Assembly: GCA_029891345.1 (NCBI GenBank)
Contig: CM056998.1
Coordinates: 171,950,332-172,014,331, forward strand
Reading direction: 5' to 3'
Length of the DNA stretch: 64,000 bases
DNA from: Dryococelus australis
Taxonomy: Eukaryota; Arthropoda; Insecta; Phasmatodea; Phasmatidae
In this document: positions 10,036-19,900 of the stretch, in pieces
Position numbering within the stretch: the first letter of the stretch is position 1
Layout: every line of letters starts with the position of its first letter
Made by a program: the position numbers and the translations under genes
The notes under the pieces: generated by a model
Seen by the model: only the letters and a program-made list of their open reading frames with translations
Databases searched by the model: none
What the model was told of the DNA's origin: nothing

Positions 10036-10715
10036 ATGAGCAAGAAACATGTAGACTGGGATATTAAAATAAGAATACCAGACAAGACTGTATCGACAAA
10101 ACGTCACGGAGAATTATTACCTAATAATATTAGGTGTTTGATTGTGGGACCTAGTAACTGTGGGAAAACTACACTTATGATAGATAATTTTATTTATGCT
10201 CAGGGAGGGTTGGACTTTGGTACTCTATGTATATTCAAAAAGTCTGGACCAACCAATATATATCAATTTAAAGAAAGATATAGATGTAGCATCAAAATTA
10301 TTTAATGAACCAATAGTATACTTCTTTCCATCAAATGAAGAAATGGTTGACGTAAATTAATGTTATAAAGAGTCTGTAGTTGTTTTCGATGATATCATAC
10401 TTGAAAATCAAAATATGGTAAGGGATTATTTTACTCGTGGTAGACACAAAGATATTGATTGTTACTATTTAGCTCAGACATACTCAAGTGCTTATAAGAC
10501 ACAATGCTAATTTTCTTTTCATATTCAGACAAGACAATACAAATCCTAAACATATTCATAGTGATTTTGTTGGTGGTGATATGTCATTTGAGAAATTTAG
10601 GGAGACTTGTTCAAAATGTTGGAATAATGAATATGGTTTTGCTACAATAGATATGACTCATATGTTAAATAATGGCAAGTACCGTAATAAAATTAAAGAA
10701 TTTTTAAATTCTTAG
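10036..10715 (+). pseudogene. Genome-packaging ATPase (FtsK/HerA type), broken
   Basis: The start at 10036 gives MSKKHVDWDIKIRIPDKTVS. A Walker A (P-loop) motif IVGPSNCGKTTLM lies near residue 40. The frame is lost near 10283. A second frame holds the Walker B region (SVVVFDDII, about 10378-10404), but has an in-frame TAA at 10358-10360. A third frame from about 10495 covers the C-terminal third (FLFIFRQDNTNPKHIH, DMSFEKFRETCSKCW) to the stop at 10715. The protein would pump DNA into the capsid. At about 226 residues total it has the length of Maverick/adintovirus ATPases. With two frameshifts and one stop it is inactive. Confidence 0.85.
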
Positions 10716-10728
10716 ATTGTAAGTTTTG

Positions 10729-10756
10729 TTTTTAATGGAAACACTTCCATTAAAAA
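10729..10756. terminator. Hairpin at the ATPase/ORF convergent junction
   Basis: TTTTTAATGGAA (10729-10740) and TTCCATTAAAAA (10745-10756) are perfect 12-base complements with a 4-base loop. It lies between the 3' ends of two convergent genes. The core TTTTAATGG recurs in hairpins at 9051-9078, 15346-15372 and 20812-20839, which suggests a shared 3'-end signal of this element. Confidence 0.75.
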
Positions 10757-10775
10757 TGAACATAATCTGATCCTT

Positions 10776-11105
10776 TTAAACGTATTCATATATCATAACT
10801 ATTTCAATAAACACAATTGTACCTTCGGGTACATTGTGGGCATTTGGAATTTTAAAATATATCATATCATCAGGGTATACTTCAAAAGTTTTATGCATGT
10901 CAATTTTTTTCCGTTCATGATAACAGTTAACATTTTTATATTTTTCTGGTTTTATTATTATTTCAACTATAGTTCCATCTCTCATAAAGAAATATTCTAT
11001 TTGGTTATCAAAGTAAAATGCTTTTTCTTTTGAATTGTATTTCCCAACTAAACGAATAATGTTAATTCTTTTTTTCTGATAGTACTCTAAATTGATTGAG
11101 TCCAT
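10776..11105 (-). CDS. Maverick ORF of unknown function (C-terminal part)
   Basis: From ATG 11105 the frame gives about 110 residues (MDSINLEYYQKKRINIIRLV) and is intact to its stop at 10776. It has alternating hydrophobic residues and aromatic-rich segments (VYPDDMIYFKIPNAHNVPEG, TIVFIEIVMIYEYV) typical of a beta-rich structural protein. Its 5' end overlaps the next upstream ORF by 19 bases in a different frame. Either these are two overlapping genes or one gene broken by a frameshift near 11100. A role as a virion component is a guess from its place among structural genes. Confidence 0.5.
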   Translation of the reverse strand: MDSINLEYYQKKRINIIRLVGKYNSKEKAFYFDNQIEYFFMRDGTIVEIIIKPEKYKNVNCYHERKKIDMHKTFEVYPDDMIYFKIPNAHNVPEGTIVFIEIVMIYEYV

Positions 11106-11347
11106 CGGTGCAATGGGATTTCCCACGTCTTAGTCTTTTGTTCAAAATCTATATTATTATCTACTTCCAAGTAAGTAAGATAGGCTTTATCCAATGATCT
11201 TTTATTTCTTGTCAGTGTGGTTATAAAGTCGTTGAACTGTGTGTTGGAAACAAAATCATTAGGACTGATCTTCTCATCATTGTTCATGCGTGCTTTAATT
11301 TGAGCTTCAATCCAATAGCTCATTAATGCATTTCCACATATATCCAT
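11087..11347 (-). CDS. Maverick ORF of unknown function (86 aa)
   Basis: Start ATG at 11347 (MDICGNALMSYWIEAQIKAR); stop TAG at 11087-11089. It is a mostly helical, charged protein with no recognised domain. It overlaps the downstream ORF by 19 bases and the end of the protease frame by about 40 bases. Such tight packing on one strand fits a polycistronic or closely spaced late gene cluster. If a frameshift is assumed near 11100, this ORF and the next would be one protein of about 190 residues. Confidence 0.5.
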   Translation of the reverse strand: MDICGNALMSYWIEAQIKARMNNDEKISPNDFVSNTQFNDFITTLTRNKRSLDKAYLTYLEVDNNIDFEQKTKTWEIPLHRWTQSI

Positions 11348-11745
11348 TGTTTATTAATAGTGAAATAATTTTTGGAAATTTAAAATTATGTGAAAAGTGA
11401 TTTATCACACTTACGCACAAATGACCACAAGTTACTTGATTGAAATTTTGGATTTTATCATCGTTATAAAAAATATTACTTCCGAGGTATGCTATTAATT
11501 GTTGCGGTGGATTTCCGCCAAATGAATCAAAATAATATTTGTTGTTTCCTTTTTTCCAATAGCATACCCAGTGTGTACCAGAGTTTGTCGAAACATCTAA
11601 ATTAGCAATCTCACATTCATTATCGAGTGGCATGTTTAAGTAGCTCATCGATCATAAATACACCCCGAAAATTTTTAATGTTTACTTTTTTAACCATTTT
11701 ATCAATTACAAAGTTACTGAGTGGAGTTACTTTTTTTTTAACATT
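11307..11745 (-). pseudogene. Adenain-like cysteine protease, frameshifted
   Basis: The main frame (11307-11648) holds the catalytic His region (STNSGTHWVCYWKKGNNKYY), the acidic residue in YYFDSFGGNPPQQL and the Cys-containing VTCGHLCVSVINHF. These are the active-site blocks of the adenovirus-type (C5/Ulp1-like) protease. The N-terminal segment is in another frame at about 11640-11730 (VNIKNFRGVFMIDELL). The two frames switch near 11640. No ATG opens the upstream part, so the start may also be lost. Its known role in Mavericks is maturation cleavage of capsid proteins. Confidence 0.85.
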
Positions 11746-11766
11746 CTTACCTCACTTAACATTCTT

Positions 11767-12110
11767 CTATCCCTTGTTGTATTCCTCCATAGCTAAATTA
11801 TGCCTGTGTTGTTCTTCTAATTCTTGGTTTTTCTTCTTGGCATTAATTACTGGTGTAGCGATAGATGATGCACCACCAGCTAACGCTCCTAGAGCTCCCA
11901 ATGCTGCGAAAATTAAGGGTAAAAATCCTCCCTTGTGAACTGTCAAACCATTTCCAGTTTTAATTTTGTTGGACATTTTCTTAAACTGTGGAACTGAAAT
12001 TATGATAGCCATCCCTTTGTCCTCCTTTAGTTTCTTGTTTTTACGACCTAATTGGTCTTTCGTAAGGAAAGAATCAATATTCAAACCCTTCAACTCCTCA
12101 TTAGGAACTT
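11767..12110 (-). pseudogene. Small hydrophobic, Gly/Ala-rich virion-type protein
   Basis: The frame runs from just after a stop near 12135 to 11767. It includes LNIDSFLTKDQLGRKNKKLK, a Lys-rich middle, then GGFLPLIFAALGALGALAGG, which would insert in or disrupt a membrane, and a charged helical tail (KKKNQELEEQHRHNLAMEEY). Similar short proteins sit beside protease and PLA2 genes in adintoviruses and Mavericks and have been compared to adenovirus core/membrane-lytic proteins. No ATG is present in frame before the conserved part, so the start codon seems lost; TTG at 12091-12093 would be the first near-cognate start. Confidence 0.6.
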
Positions 12111-12155
12111 GAAATACAATGTTTTTTACTTTAATTTAGTATAACAAATATTTTG

Positions 12156-12740
12156 TCATTTTATTTTAATTCCCCAGCCAAGCTTACGTTTGATATGCAT
12201 CGCAGATCCAGTAACACCAGCCCACAATCTCTCATTGAGACCAGCGTCTGAACTTAACAATCTTTTGAACGCTTTCTTTTCTAGTTCTTTGTCAGCTACA
12301 TGTCTTTCAGCTAGATCTTTATAACGATGATAAGCCATATCATGTTCCATTGCAGCCGCATCTAGTGGATTAATGGATTTATCACCACGCTCAATTCTCT
12401 CTTTTAGTCTGGTACTGGGTGCATGCAACTCAAAAGGTAGCAAATTTATTATGTCATTGAGTAACCCTTTTCCGTGATGCTCCGACTCCCAAAAAGTATG
12501 TAGTATTGTGTTTAACATTCGTATCAGATATGGTATACCTTTTGGATTTTCACAACAAAGTCACTAAACTTGCTATGGAGCATATTCATTATTCCAACTT
12601 TTTCATTGTAATAATTATCATTTCCAGCATTCTCTTCGCTATAAATAACGAGAAGTCGATCAGTAAGCATCCTAACATCATCCACCCATATGTATTCTTT
12701 GGGGTAGTCTGTATACTTATTTATACCTTTCCCCTTTTTA
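12156..12740 (-). pseudogene. Phospholipase A2-domain virion protein, frameshifted
   Basis: The 120-residue frame at 12156-12518 holds a parvovirus-type PLA2 domain: LLPFELHAPSTRLKERIERG (degenerate calcium loop), then NPLDAAAMEHDMAYHRYKDL with the catalytic His-Asp pair, then a conserved helix (RHVADKELEKKAFKRLL). A preceding frame (12547-12740; EYIWVDDVRMLTDRLLVIYS) supplies the N-terminal part. The switch is near 12545-12553, in a short T-run. In parvoviruses, and by inference here, this enzyme cuts endosomal membranes during entry. The usual Gly-rich calcium-binding loop is altered, so activity is doubtful even without the frameshift. Confidence 0.8.
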
Positions 12741-12763
12741 GGTGAGGGACATTTCTTTTTAAT

Positions 12764-13275
12764 CTAATCGTAAATAGGTTTAACAATAATTTTCCATTTA
12801 TTCCCTTTACTCGATTTTGGCGTTCCCAAGTTTGGGTCATTGTTTTGAAAAACTGTGTTCGTATCTGCTAGGATACGACTATAGTGTTCATAGTCGGTTG
12901 CAGTGTAGTCACTTTCTGTTACTTTCTTACTAGTTAGTAATTTCATCAAACTATCGGTTGCAGTGCATGTTCAGCCTTTTACAGTAAATTTGTCATTGAT
13001 GAATGTTACTTCACTATCACCAATATACAATCTACCTTTATCAGCCTTTAGCCCAAAAATATTGTCTTTGCAGTCAATTAAGAAATCTGCCACTTTCTTA
13101 TCAATAAATGTTGTTTTGTAGTTAGTTAACTGTGAGATATCAGTTTTCAAACGCCCCAACACTTCGTCATAGCGTTCATCGCCATAGCGTTCATCGCCAA
13201 TGCATTTAACGCCATCGTTATAGCATTCATCGCCATAGCGTTCATCGGTGCCTGTTTTGGTTTTAAATGTATGTT
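12764..13275 (-). pseudogene. Conserved Maverick protein of unknown function, 5' truncated
   Basis: One frame runs from about 13275 to 12764, interrupted by a single in-frame TGA at 12971-12973. The C-terminal half has YTATDYEHYSRILADTNTVF and GTPKSSKGNKWKIIVKPIYD, and the middle has KDNIFGLKADKGRLYIGDSE. Both match a pattern I know from hypothetical proteins linked to animal Mavericks (possibly the DUF8207 family; the name is from memory). The N-terminal 30 residues are repeats of an Asp-Glu-Arg-Tyr-Gly unit encoded by short tandem DNA repeats. No ATG precedes them in frame, so the true 5' end was deleted at the junction with the integrase gene. Confidence 0.65.
13163..13250. repeat. Short tandem repeats at the INT/ORF head-to-head junction
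   Basis: About six imperfect copies of a 15-bp GCGTTCATCGCCATA-like unit. On the minus strand they are in frame and code for repeated DERYG units. They lie exactly where the integrase gene (plus) and the conserved Maverick ORF (minus) meet head to head with both 5' ends missing. Confidence 0.8.
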
Positions 13276-14033
13276 AACTGTGATAGATGTTTTTTTCTAA
13301 ATTTTCATGGGCAATAACAATCAAAGATAAAACTGGTGAAAATGTTACGTTATCATTTAAAACTATTTTGAATGATCGCAAACCCGTGCATTTACAAACA
13401 GATGAAGGTAAAGAATTTTACAATAAATAATTTAAGACATTAATGACCAACAACAACATAACACACTATTCAACATCCAGTGGAAAGAAAGCTAGTGTTG
13501 TAGAAAGATTTATTAGAACATTGAAGGAGAAAATGTTGAAGGTATTTACTATGCAGGGAAACTATAAATGGGTGGCTATATTACCTAAATTAATAAGTGA
13601 ATACAATAACACTGTTCACAGTACAATTGGAACAAAACCTGCCAATGTAAATGCAAAGAATGAAGGTTCTATTCTAATCAACATGTATGCAGGAGAAAAA
13701 AAAATGGTTAAACCAAAGTTTGCAATAGGAGATAAAGTTTGTATAAGTAAAAGCAAAAATTTGTTTGAACAAGGATATACACCAAATTGGTCCACTGAAG
13801 TATTTGAGGTGTGTGAAGTATTGCACACAAAACCCATGACATACAGAATAAAAGATTTAAAAAATGAACTTATTAAAGGTTTTTTTTATGAGCCAGAGCT
13901 GCTTAAGACCAAATATGATAAAGACTACTTAGTGGAAATAGTTTTGCGAAGAAAAGGAAATAAGCTGCTAATTAAATGGTTAGGTTTTGATAGTAGTCAT
14001 AATTCTTGGGTTGATACGAAAAGTGTAGTTTAA
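13274..14033 (+). pseudogene. Maverick integrase with chromodomain, 5' truncated
   Basis: The coding sequence starts abruptly at LTVIDVF (first catalytic Asp, about 13286), so the N-terminal zinc-binding domain is absent. A frame change follows near 13300-13310. The second Asp is in LQTDEGKEF and the Glu in SVVERFIRTLKEK, about 34 codons apart, as in retroviral-type rve cores. An in-frame TAA lies at 13428-13430. The rest is open to 14033, including a C-terminal chromodomain (YLVEIVLRRKGNKLLIKWLG). In Mavericks this enzyme inserts the element into host DNA. The downstream major capsid gene begins 24 bases after its stop. Confidence 0.85.
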
Positions 14034-14057
14034 GAAATTTTTTTTTTTATATCATAA

Positions 14058-15320
14058 ATGGATCAACAAAAAATTGGAAGTAATGAGCGTCAATCGTTTC
14101 CGCCAAACGACCAAACAAAAAATAATTTGAATGAATACAACAAGCGCATTGAGTTTGATATTCCTATTGGCGATGCATTTTCACATCCGAATGAAGCTTA
14201 TGTATACCAACAGTATGAGCTAATTACAAGAGATACATATTCCCCTTATGAAAAAACTTCAACTATTGATCTTTGTGAGAATTTCTTCCCATTCCAGTTC
14301 TCAAGAATAGATATCTCTAAACATGGTTATATAATCGAAAGTATTGACAACCCTGGCATCACTTCAACAATGATACTTACATTGCTAGGTTCGGAATCAG
14401 AATCAGCATACTCTCAAATGTCGGGGATAGAACTAGGTAAATATGTTAGGAGAGATAATCCTAACAAAATTACCTATCCATTAACATATTTGTTTGGTTT
14501 TATTAGAGATTGTAATGAAATATTCTGGAAAGGTGGGTACAAGATCACATTCATTCGAAATTCTAGTGACGATGTTTCGCTTTACAGAAGACCTCCAAAG
14601 AGAGCAGACGGATCTGATGATGCAGATAATATACCAGCATCTGGTAAAATTATTATTGGGAAATTGGAAATTCTGTGGCCAATTGTTGAATACGATCCTA
14701 TTTATGGAGATGAAACTAAAGAAAAATTATACAAACACCCCAAAATTCCAATTAGTTTTAATTATTGGCAATGCCTTGAAAAACCAGTACCTACTAATGC
14801 AAACTCATTTCAGTTTGATATAAAAGATCAGTTTAATTCAATCCAATTTGATATGCCAGACTTTGTCATTATTAGTTTTCAGCAAAACAGAAAAGAAGAT
14901 CCTGAACAATCCACACATGGTTCAATGTTTGACTCGTGTTCCATCAAAAATATTTCTATTAAGAATGGACGGAATGAAGTGTTTCCCAAAGAGAATTGGA
15001 ATTTAGACATTGATAATAAAATTTTCGATAAGATGTATATTGCTTACAACGATTTTAGAAATTCAAAGACTACACTAGATACCCCTTATCGTAATAATGA
15101 ATTGCACCTCAACCCTGCATCATTTATTGAGAGAAGACCATTGTATGTTATTGATTGTTCGTACAGAAAAACAGCTATTGTAAAAGATCGAACTAATCTG
15201 AAACTTACAGTTGATTTTAATAAACCAATATCGGCTTCAACTATTTGTAATGTGGTACTCGTAAGCCAAAGAAACCTAATTTATGATGTTAAAAGTGAAA
15301 GAATCACCGAAGCCCAATAG
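14058..15320 (+). CDS. Major capsid protein (double jelly-roll)
   Basis: Intact 420-residue ORF starting MDQQKIGSNERQSFPPNDQ. The length, beta-rich composition and characteristic C-terminal block (RRPLYVIDCSYRKTAIV, ISASTICNVVLVSQRNLIYD) match the Maverick/adintovirus major capsid family, which forms the hexameric capsid shell. An N-terminal segment follows the usual pattern (IEFDIPIGDAFSHPNEAYVY). It is preceded by a T-rich, TATA-like stretch 24 bases after the integrase stop and followed by a hairpin. It is the only long gene of the element without a stop or frameshift. The fold is inferred from family membership, not seen directly. Confidence 0.85.
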   Translation: MDQQKIGSNERQSFPPNDQTKNNLNEYNKRIEFDIPIGDAFSHPNEAYVYQQYELITRDTYSPYEKTSTIDLCENFFPFQFSRIDISKHGYIIESIDNPGITSTMILTLLGSESESAYSQMSGIELGKYVRRDNPNKITYPLTYLFGFIRDCNEIFWKGGYKITFIRNSSDDVSLYRRPPKRADGSDDADNIPASGKIIIGKLEILWPIVEYDPIYGDETKEKLYKHPKIPISFNYWQCLEKPVPTNANSFQFDIKDQFNSIQFDMPDFVIISFQQNRKEDPEQSTHGSMFDSCSIKNISIKNGRNEVFPKENWNLDIDNKIFDKMYIAYNDFRNSKTTLDTPYRNNELHLNPASFIERRPLYVIDCSYRKTAIVKDRTNLKLTVDFNKPISASTICNVVLVSQRNLIYDVKSERITEAQ

Positions 15321-15345
15321 TATGCAAGCATGTATGGTTATTAGT

Positions 15346-15372
15346 TTTTAATGGATGGTTATCCATTGAAAA
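15346..15372. terminator. Hairpin downstream of major capsid gene
   Basis: TTTTAATGGAT (15346-15356) pairs with ATCCATTGAAAA (15361-15372) around a GGTT loop with one bulged G. It lies between the capsid gene and the convergent Bro-like sequence and shares the TTTTAATGG core with the other junction hairpins. Confidence 0.65.
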
Positions 15373-15499
15373 CATTTACTGTTATATAATAGCGCTATAA
15401 GAGTGTTTTAAATGGGCTCTGAAATAAAAACCGTTTGCGGTTGTGCATTCTTAATTGTGGCAACGGCTTCTTATACTTTCCCATTACATTCACTCGCAA

Positions 15500-15895
15500 C
15501 ACTTTTTTCAGATCAGTATTCTCGCAATGTCTTTCGCTTTGAACCACGGGTTGCCTTCTGTGTCAATAACGTCTTTCGTCTGCGGTAGCCCGTGCTTGTC
15601 GATGATTGCGTTCGTGTCCAGCAGCGGTTTATACTTCTGGTCGACGCCGTGCTTGCGTATGGGCGGCAACCCTTCTTCAAACACTCAGTCCTGGAACTGT
15701 TCTGTGGCTGCCATCTTTGACTTCAAGGCCTGGTTCATTGATAAATATGGCGTGTGGCTGCATATTCAAAGGGGTGAACAAATCGTTCAGGCCTATATCA
15801 GCGTAGGATTGCCTTCTTCATCCATGATTACGTACACCTCTTTACTGTCTTAGACGAGTTTGCCGTTTACAATGTCGATGAGCGATTGCATTTTG
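15500..15895 (-). pseudogene. Scrambled second copy of the Bro-N gene
   Basis: Blocks of the Bro gene at 15992-16746 recur here out of order and in several frames: the start region (IDIVNGKLV), a block like YVIMDEEGNP, an INEPG-like block, LPPIRKHG-like sequence with QKYKPLLDT, and WFKAKDIARIL near 15540. Stops interrupt all frames. The upstream flank (about 15880-16060) is also duplicated beside the better copy. This is a decayed, rearranged tandem duplicate with no coding ability. Confidence 0.7.
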
Positions 15896-15991
15896 ATAGA
15901 CTCGTATAGGCTTACACGTGATACTCGAACAATTTTGATACGTGACGTGCTTCGCTTGTGATATTTCGAGACGAGATGTCGTCTCTAAACA

Positions 15992-16746
15992 CTACTCGAT
16001 CGGTCTTTGCAAACTGTCTGTCGCGAACAATTTTATGCTTACGATATCAGCAATGAAGTAACACATTGTCATACTGAAGCAGTTACCTATCGACGTGATG
16101 GGTAGTTGGAATTCGGGGTACTCTTGCCTAAGCGCATCAAGTCGTACACTCACCAGATGCTTTTGACATCTTATGGCGTAGTATTGGTCTCCACCGATAT
16201 CGCCAGTAGGCGGCAGCACGCAATTGTCGATGCTTACCAATATCGCCAGTAGGCGGCAGCACGCAATTGTCGATGCTTACCAATATCGCCAGTAGGCGGC
16301 AGCACGTACTTGTCAATGATACTACTTTGTGCAGCGAGGATTGTGTTTGCAGTATCCAGTAGCGGTTTGTACTTTTGCTCAATCTTGTACTCGCTGTATT
16401 TGCGAATGGACGGCAGCACTTCTCCGTACACCTAGTCCCTGAATTTTTCAGCCACTGCCATCTTTGATTTCATGATCAATGTATACAAGCCTGGTTCATT
16501 GATAAATACGGTATGTGGATGTGCACTTGGCAAGGGTCGCGATTCGTGACCCTTTAAATTTTCATATGTATTACAATGTTTGTCTCTAACGTGGTCTATG
16601 ATTGCCTGTTTTGTATTCGCGTACTCGAGTATGTTCGCAACATCTTTAGCCTTGAACCACGGATTGCCTTCTTCGTCGATGATCGCGTACACTGTCTTAC
16701 AGTCGTATACTAGTTTACCGTTCACGATATCAATGAGCGATTGCAT
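15992..16746 (-). pseudogene. Bro-N family DNA-binding protein, broken
   Basis: The start at 16746 gives MQSLIDIVNGKLVYDCKTVY. A Bro-N domain follows: VYAIIDEEGNPWFKAKDVAN, then VFINEPGLYTLIMKSKMAVA. An in-frame TAG at 16432-16434 splits it from VLPSIRKYSEYKIEQKYKPL, a normal Bro-N end. The C-terminal part (QYYAIRCQKHLVSVRLDALR) resembles the C-terminal domain found on Bro-N proteins of insect large DNA viruses. Three copies of a 43-bp repeat lie between, each changing the frame. Bro proteins of baculoviruses bind DNA and affect host regulation; the role in Mavericks is unknown. The gene is convergent with the capsid gene. Confidence 0.8.
16198..16326. repeat. 43-bp tandem repeat inside the Bro gene, 3 copies
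   Basis: Units start at 16198, 16241 and 16284 with TATCGCCAGTAGGCGGCAGC. Copies one and two are nearly identical; the third diverges at its end. As 43 is not a multiple of 3, each copy shifts the reading frame, so the expansion itself inactivates the gene. Confidence 0.9.
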
Positions 16747-16925
16747 TTTGTTAGACTCTTACAGATTTACACATGATACGTGAACAATTTTGATATGTGG
16801 CATGCTTCGCTTGCGACCTTTCGAGACGAGATGTCGTCTCAATACACTACTCCAAGTCGATCGGCCATTGCAAACTGTCTGTTGCAAACAATTTTATGCA
16901 AACAATATCAGCTATAAGGTGACTT
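16690..16925. repeat. Duplicated Bro upstream region with hairpin
   Basis: This flank matches about 15840-16060 in direct orientation, with roughly the same order of words. Both copies carry the stem GAGACGA/TCGTCTC around a GATG loop (15969-15986 and 16822-16839) and GCAAACTGTCTGT about 30-50 bases further on. It lies just upstream of each Bro start (minus strand), so the hairpin may be part of the promoter. Confidence 0.75.
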
Positions 16926-16959
16926 GCGCTTCGTGATGGGCAACTGCTCTTTCATAGTG

Positions 16960-19900
16960 TCACTCTTTTGCAATTTTGTAGTGCCCCCATGGTAGTGTAT
17001 TAATGACATCTTTAAGAATAACTCTTTTATCATCTTCGGGGCTTAATGCTTTTTTCCTCATCTCAATAGTATAGAGTTCATGTTTCTTACTTCTAATATG
17101 ATTCATACTTTTGTACAACACTTTTTTACCAAACAAACACTTTTTGTAGTCACCAAAACTAATCTCATTTCTGACTACAGGTTTTCCACACCTTTTGCTC
17201 TTTTCTTTACACCACCCTCCACATTTATTGCATACATTTTCAATTTCAAACCAATAAATTCTTTCATTATTTTTCCATTACATTCATGTTTCATTTTGCC
17301 AATAATCTTTTTGTTAACTAACAGTATACCATATGGGTTATCTTTTCTATAGTCAGAAGTATCAAAATGATCGACCATTTCTTTCAGGTCACTGTAGAAG
17401 TCTGGTGTTTTTATATAATAGATGTACAAATCAGTATCTTGGTAGCACAGTTCAATATTTTGCCCATACTTCGCCTTCATTATATTATAGTGAAAATCAT
17501 ACATTAAGACTTTCGATAGATTGAGTATACTCATCCCAACATAAATGGGTTTGTTAAAGCACAGTTTTGTTTTATTCATATGAACTGCAACCAAAGAGCT
17601 AGTAAATATAGTCCTATCTTTAAAGTTTGGTTTAGCCACTAGTTTATCCATTTTTTTAGAACTTGTACACAACCGTATATCCACTCTGTTGCTAATATTC
17701 TCCATTGTTTTCCCAAAAATGGAATTGTTCATTAGCTTGTAGAAATCTTTTTCAAAGTCATTTGTAGACTTTGTTCGCATATTTGTGTTTAGATCAATAT
17801 AGAACTTGAGCCAATCTGATTGATCAAACTCCAGAACTCTATGGATCTTTTTCAACTTCATTCCGAGAGATAGATATTGCTTAAGATTTACATAGTGTAA
17901 TACATATTTTTCTTTACCGTTCAGGTTAGTCAAGAGTTTGGGGTTTTTTTGAACCTTCCGGTATTTTATTCTCTGGTGCCAATGGCAGATCTTTCTGGAG
18001 ATTGTGTGGTTCATGTGGGTATTCCAAATCAACTTCCAATATATACCCTTCTATTTTTTTTACATCTATATTTGTATTTGCCCACTTAAACCCACCATAG
18101 GGCAAATACTGACTCATAGCCCATCCATATAAGTTACTGGCATCCAGATATGTAAGATAAAAGATTTCCTTTGTGCTGTCGTAAGCATTCATGTATTTAT
18201 TATTTGCTTTAGCATATCGCTTACAACATTGTGAAATTCCACTACGAACACCTTTTTCTATCATCAAAATCATTTCGTAATCTGTTAATAATTCTAGTTC
18301 TATTTTAGTGTGTTTGAGCATAGCATCCCACGCTAACCCTGGGGTTGTGAAATGTTTTGAGACACACATCTCTAAAATTTTCTATTATATCAGACAATAT
18401 CAACACATCAGATCTGTTATAGAGTTCTGTGTACTCTCTTAGAGATTTTATGTTGAATTTTTCCCACACCTCTCTCGCAAATTCGTAATCTTCGTCTGTA
18501 ATGCCGTATTTATTGAGTTTGTTGTAAAATGCATCTTTGGATGGAAACAATGTCTCACAAAATTTTTCAACACTATCCATGTAGTCATATGGGTAGACTA
18601 CTAGCCATAAATTTAAATGAGTCAATAAATCTAAGGTTTACACTTCCACATACGTGCTTCGTAAAAGAAATATATTTTTCTTCGTTGTTGGGAATTAGAT
18701 CAATCTTATTTTCATCAATGCCAAGATCTCATGAATAAATGTGTGTCATATCCAGATAGATTGTGTATAAACACTGGGACAAAACATGGATTTCTATACG
18801 ATAAGTTACAATCTCTGTGGCTCCCCTAAATTTCCCCGTAAGATGATCATGATCTCTCACAGAATCACCATTCAAAGACTTTTCACATATATGGCAATGG
18901 GTAGCTGTATCATAAACAATTTTTTCTTTCTGAGTTAATGGAAGTATTGGTTTCTCATTTGTGTATATATCACCAATAGATTTTGCTTCTTCCATTAGCA
19001 TTGTAATGAACACAGTAGATGCATCAGGCCCTTCATAAGTTACTGGCAGTTTATAGTACCTATGTTTGTATTTTACATAGTAACAGAAGCTAATAGGCTC
19101 GTGTTTTTGGTATGGTTTTGTGTAACATTTGTCGGGGTTTGGTTGGCAAGTTTTGATTTTAGTCAACAAACATTCAAAATCAGCATATATCACAAACGGA
19201 ACTCTCAAAGAATGATTTTGGTTTTGAAATCTTAATATGTCATTTTTTCCTTTAGATGATAGTTCAACTCTAACACCATCGTGATCTCGACAGTCTTGTT
19301 TGTGAACTTTTAGCTTATTTACAGAGTAGAAATGTTGCAAACATCTATCACATATAAATATTTTGTGACTATTTTTCATTACTTGTGATGCGACAAGTCT
19401 CAAAAGACTTTTTACCCAGCAGTAGTGGTCGTTCTTTTCGTCTTTGATCTAGAGTAGGTTTATGTGCTTATCCGTCTAATTTTTTGTTATTTTTAATGGA
19501 CAGATTATATATTTCTTACCGTCATCATTTTCTTTGTATGTGTATACATTAATAGAAATTCCACTTCTCATCTCAAAGGTTGGTATGCTATCCAATTTCA
19601 TTGGAAATTCCAAACCCTTAAGTGCATCATCAAAAGTCATGTTCGTAAGATTTGTATTTATTCACTCTTTGAGGGTCTTTCTTTACTTGATGCAATGCAG
19701 ATAGAACAGACCACAAAAAACATTTTTGATCATCGTTCTTAACATTAATTACCGCCTGCTTAGTTTTGATTTTTTCTGGATCAACATAAGAACTGCCCTT
19801 GAATGGTACATATTTATTTATTCGCACTTCTAGTTTAAATATTCTGTTGAGTGCCCACTGAGATCCCTTTGCTTCAAATGACCCCATCTCAGCTATGATT

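Noticed and set aside
13163-13250. CRISPR-like short repeats
   Set aside because: The repeats are contiguous and imperfect with no spacers, in a eukaryotic context; they are simple tandem repeats within a coding frame.
15455-15853. 132-codon plus-strand frame
   Set aside because: It is antisense to the duplicated Bro-like sequence, whose conserved blocks are readable on the minus strand.
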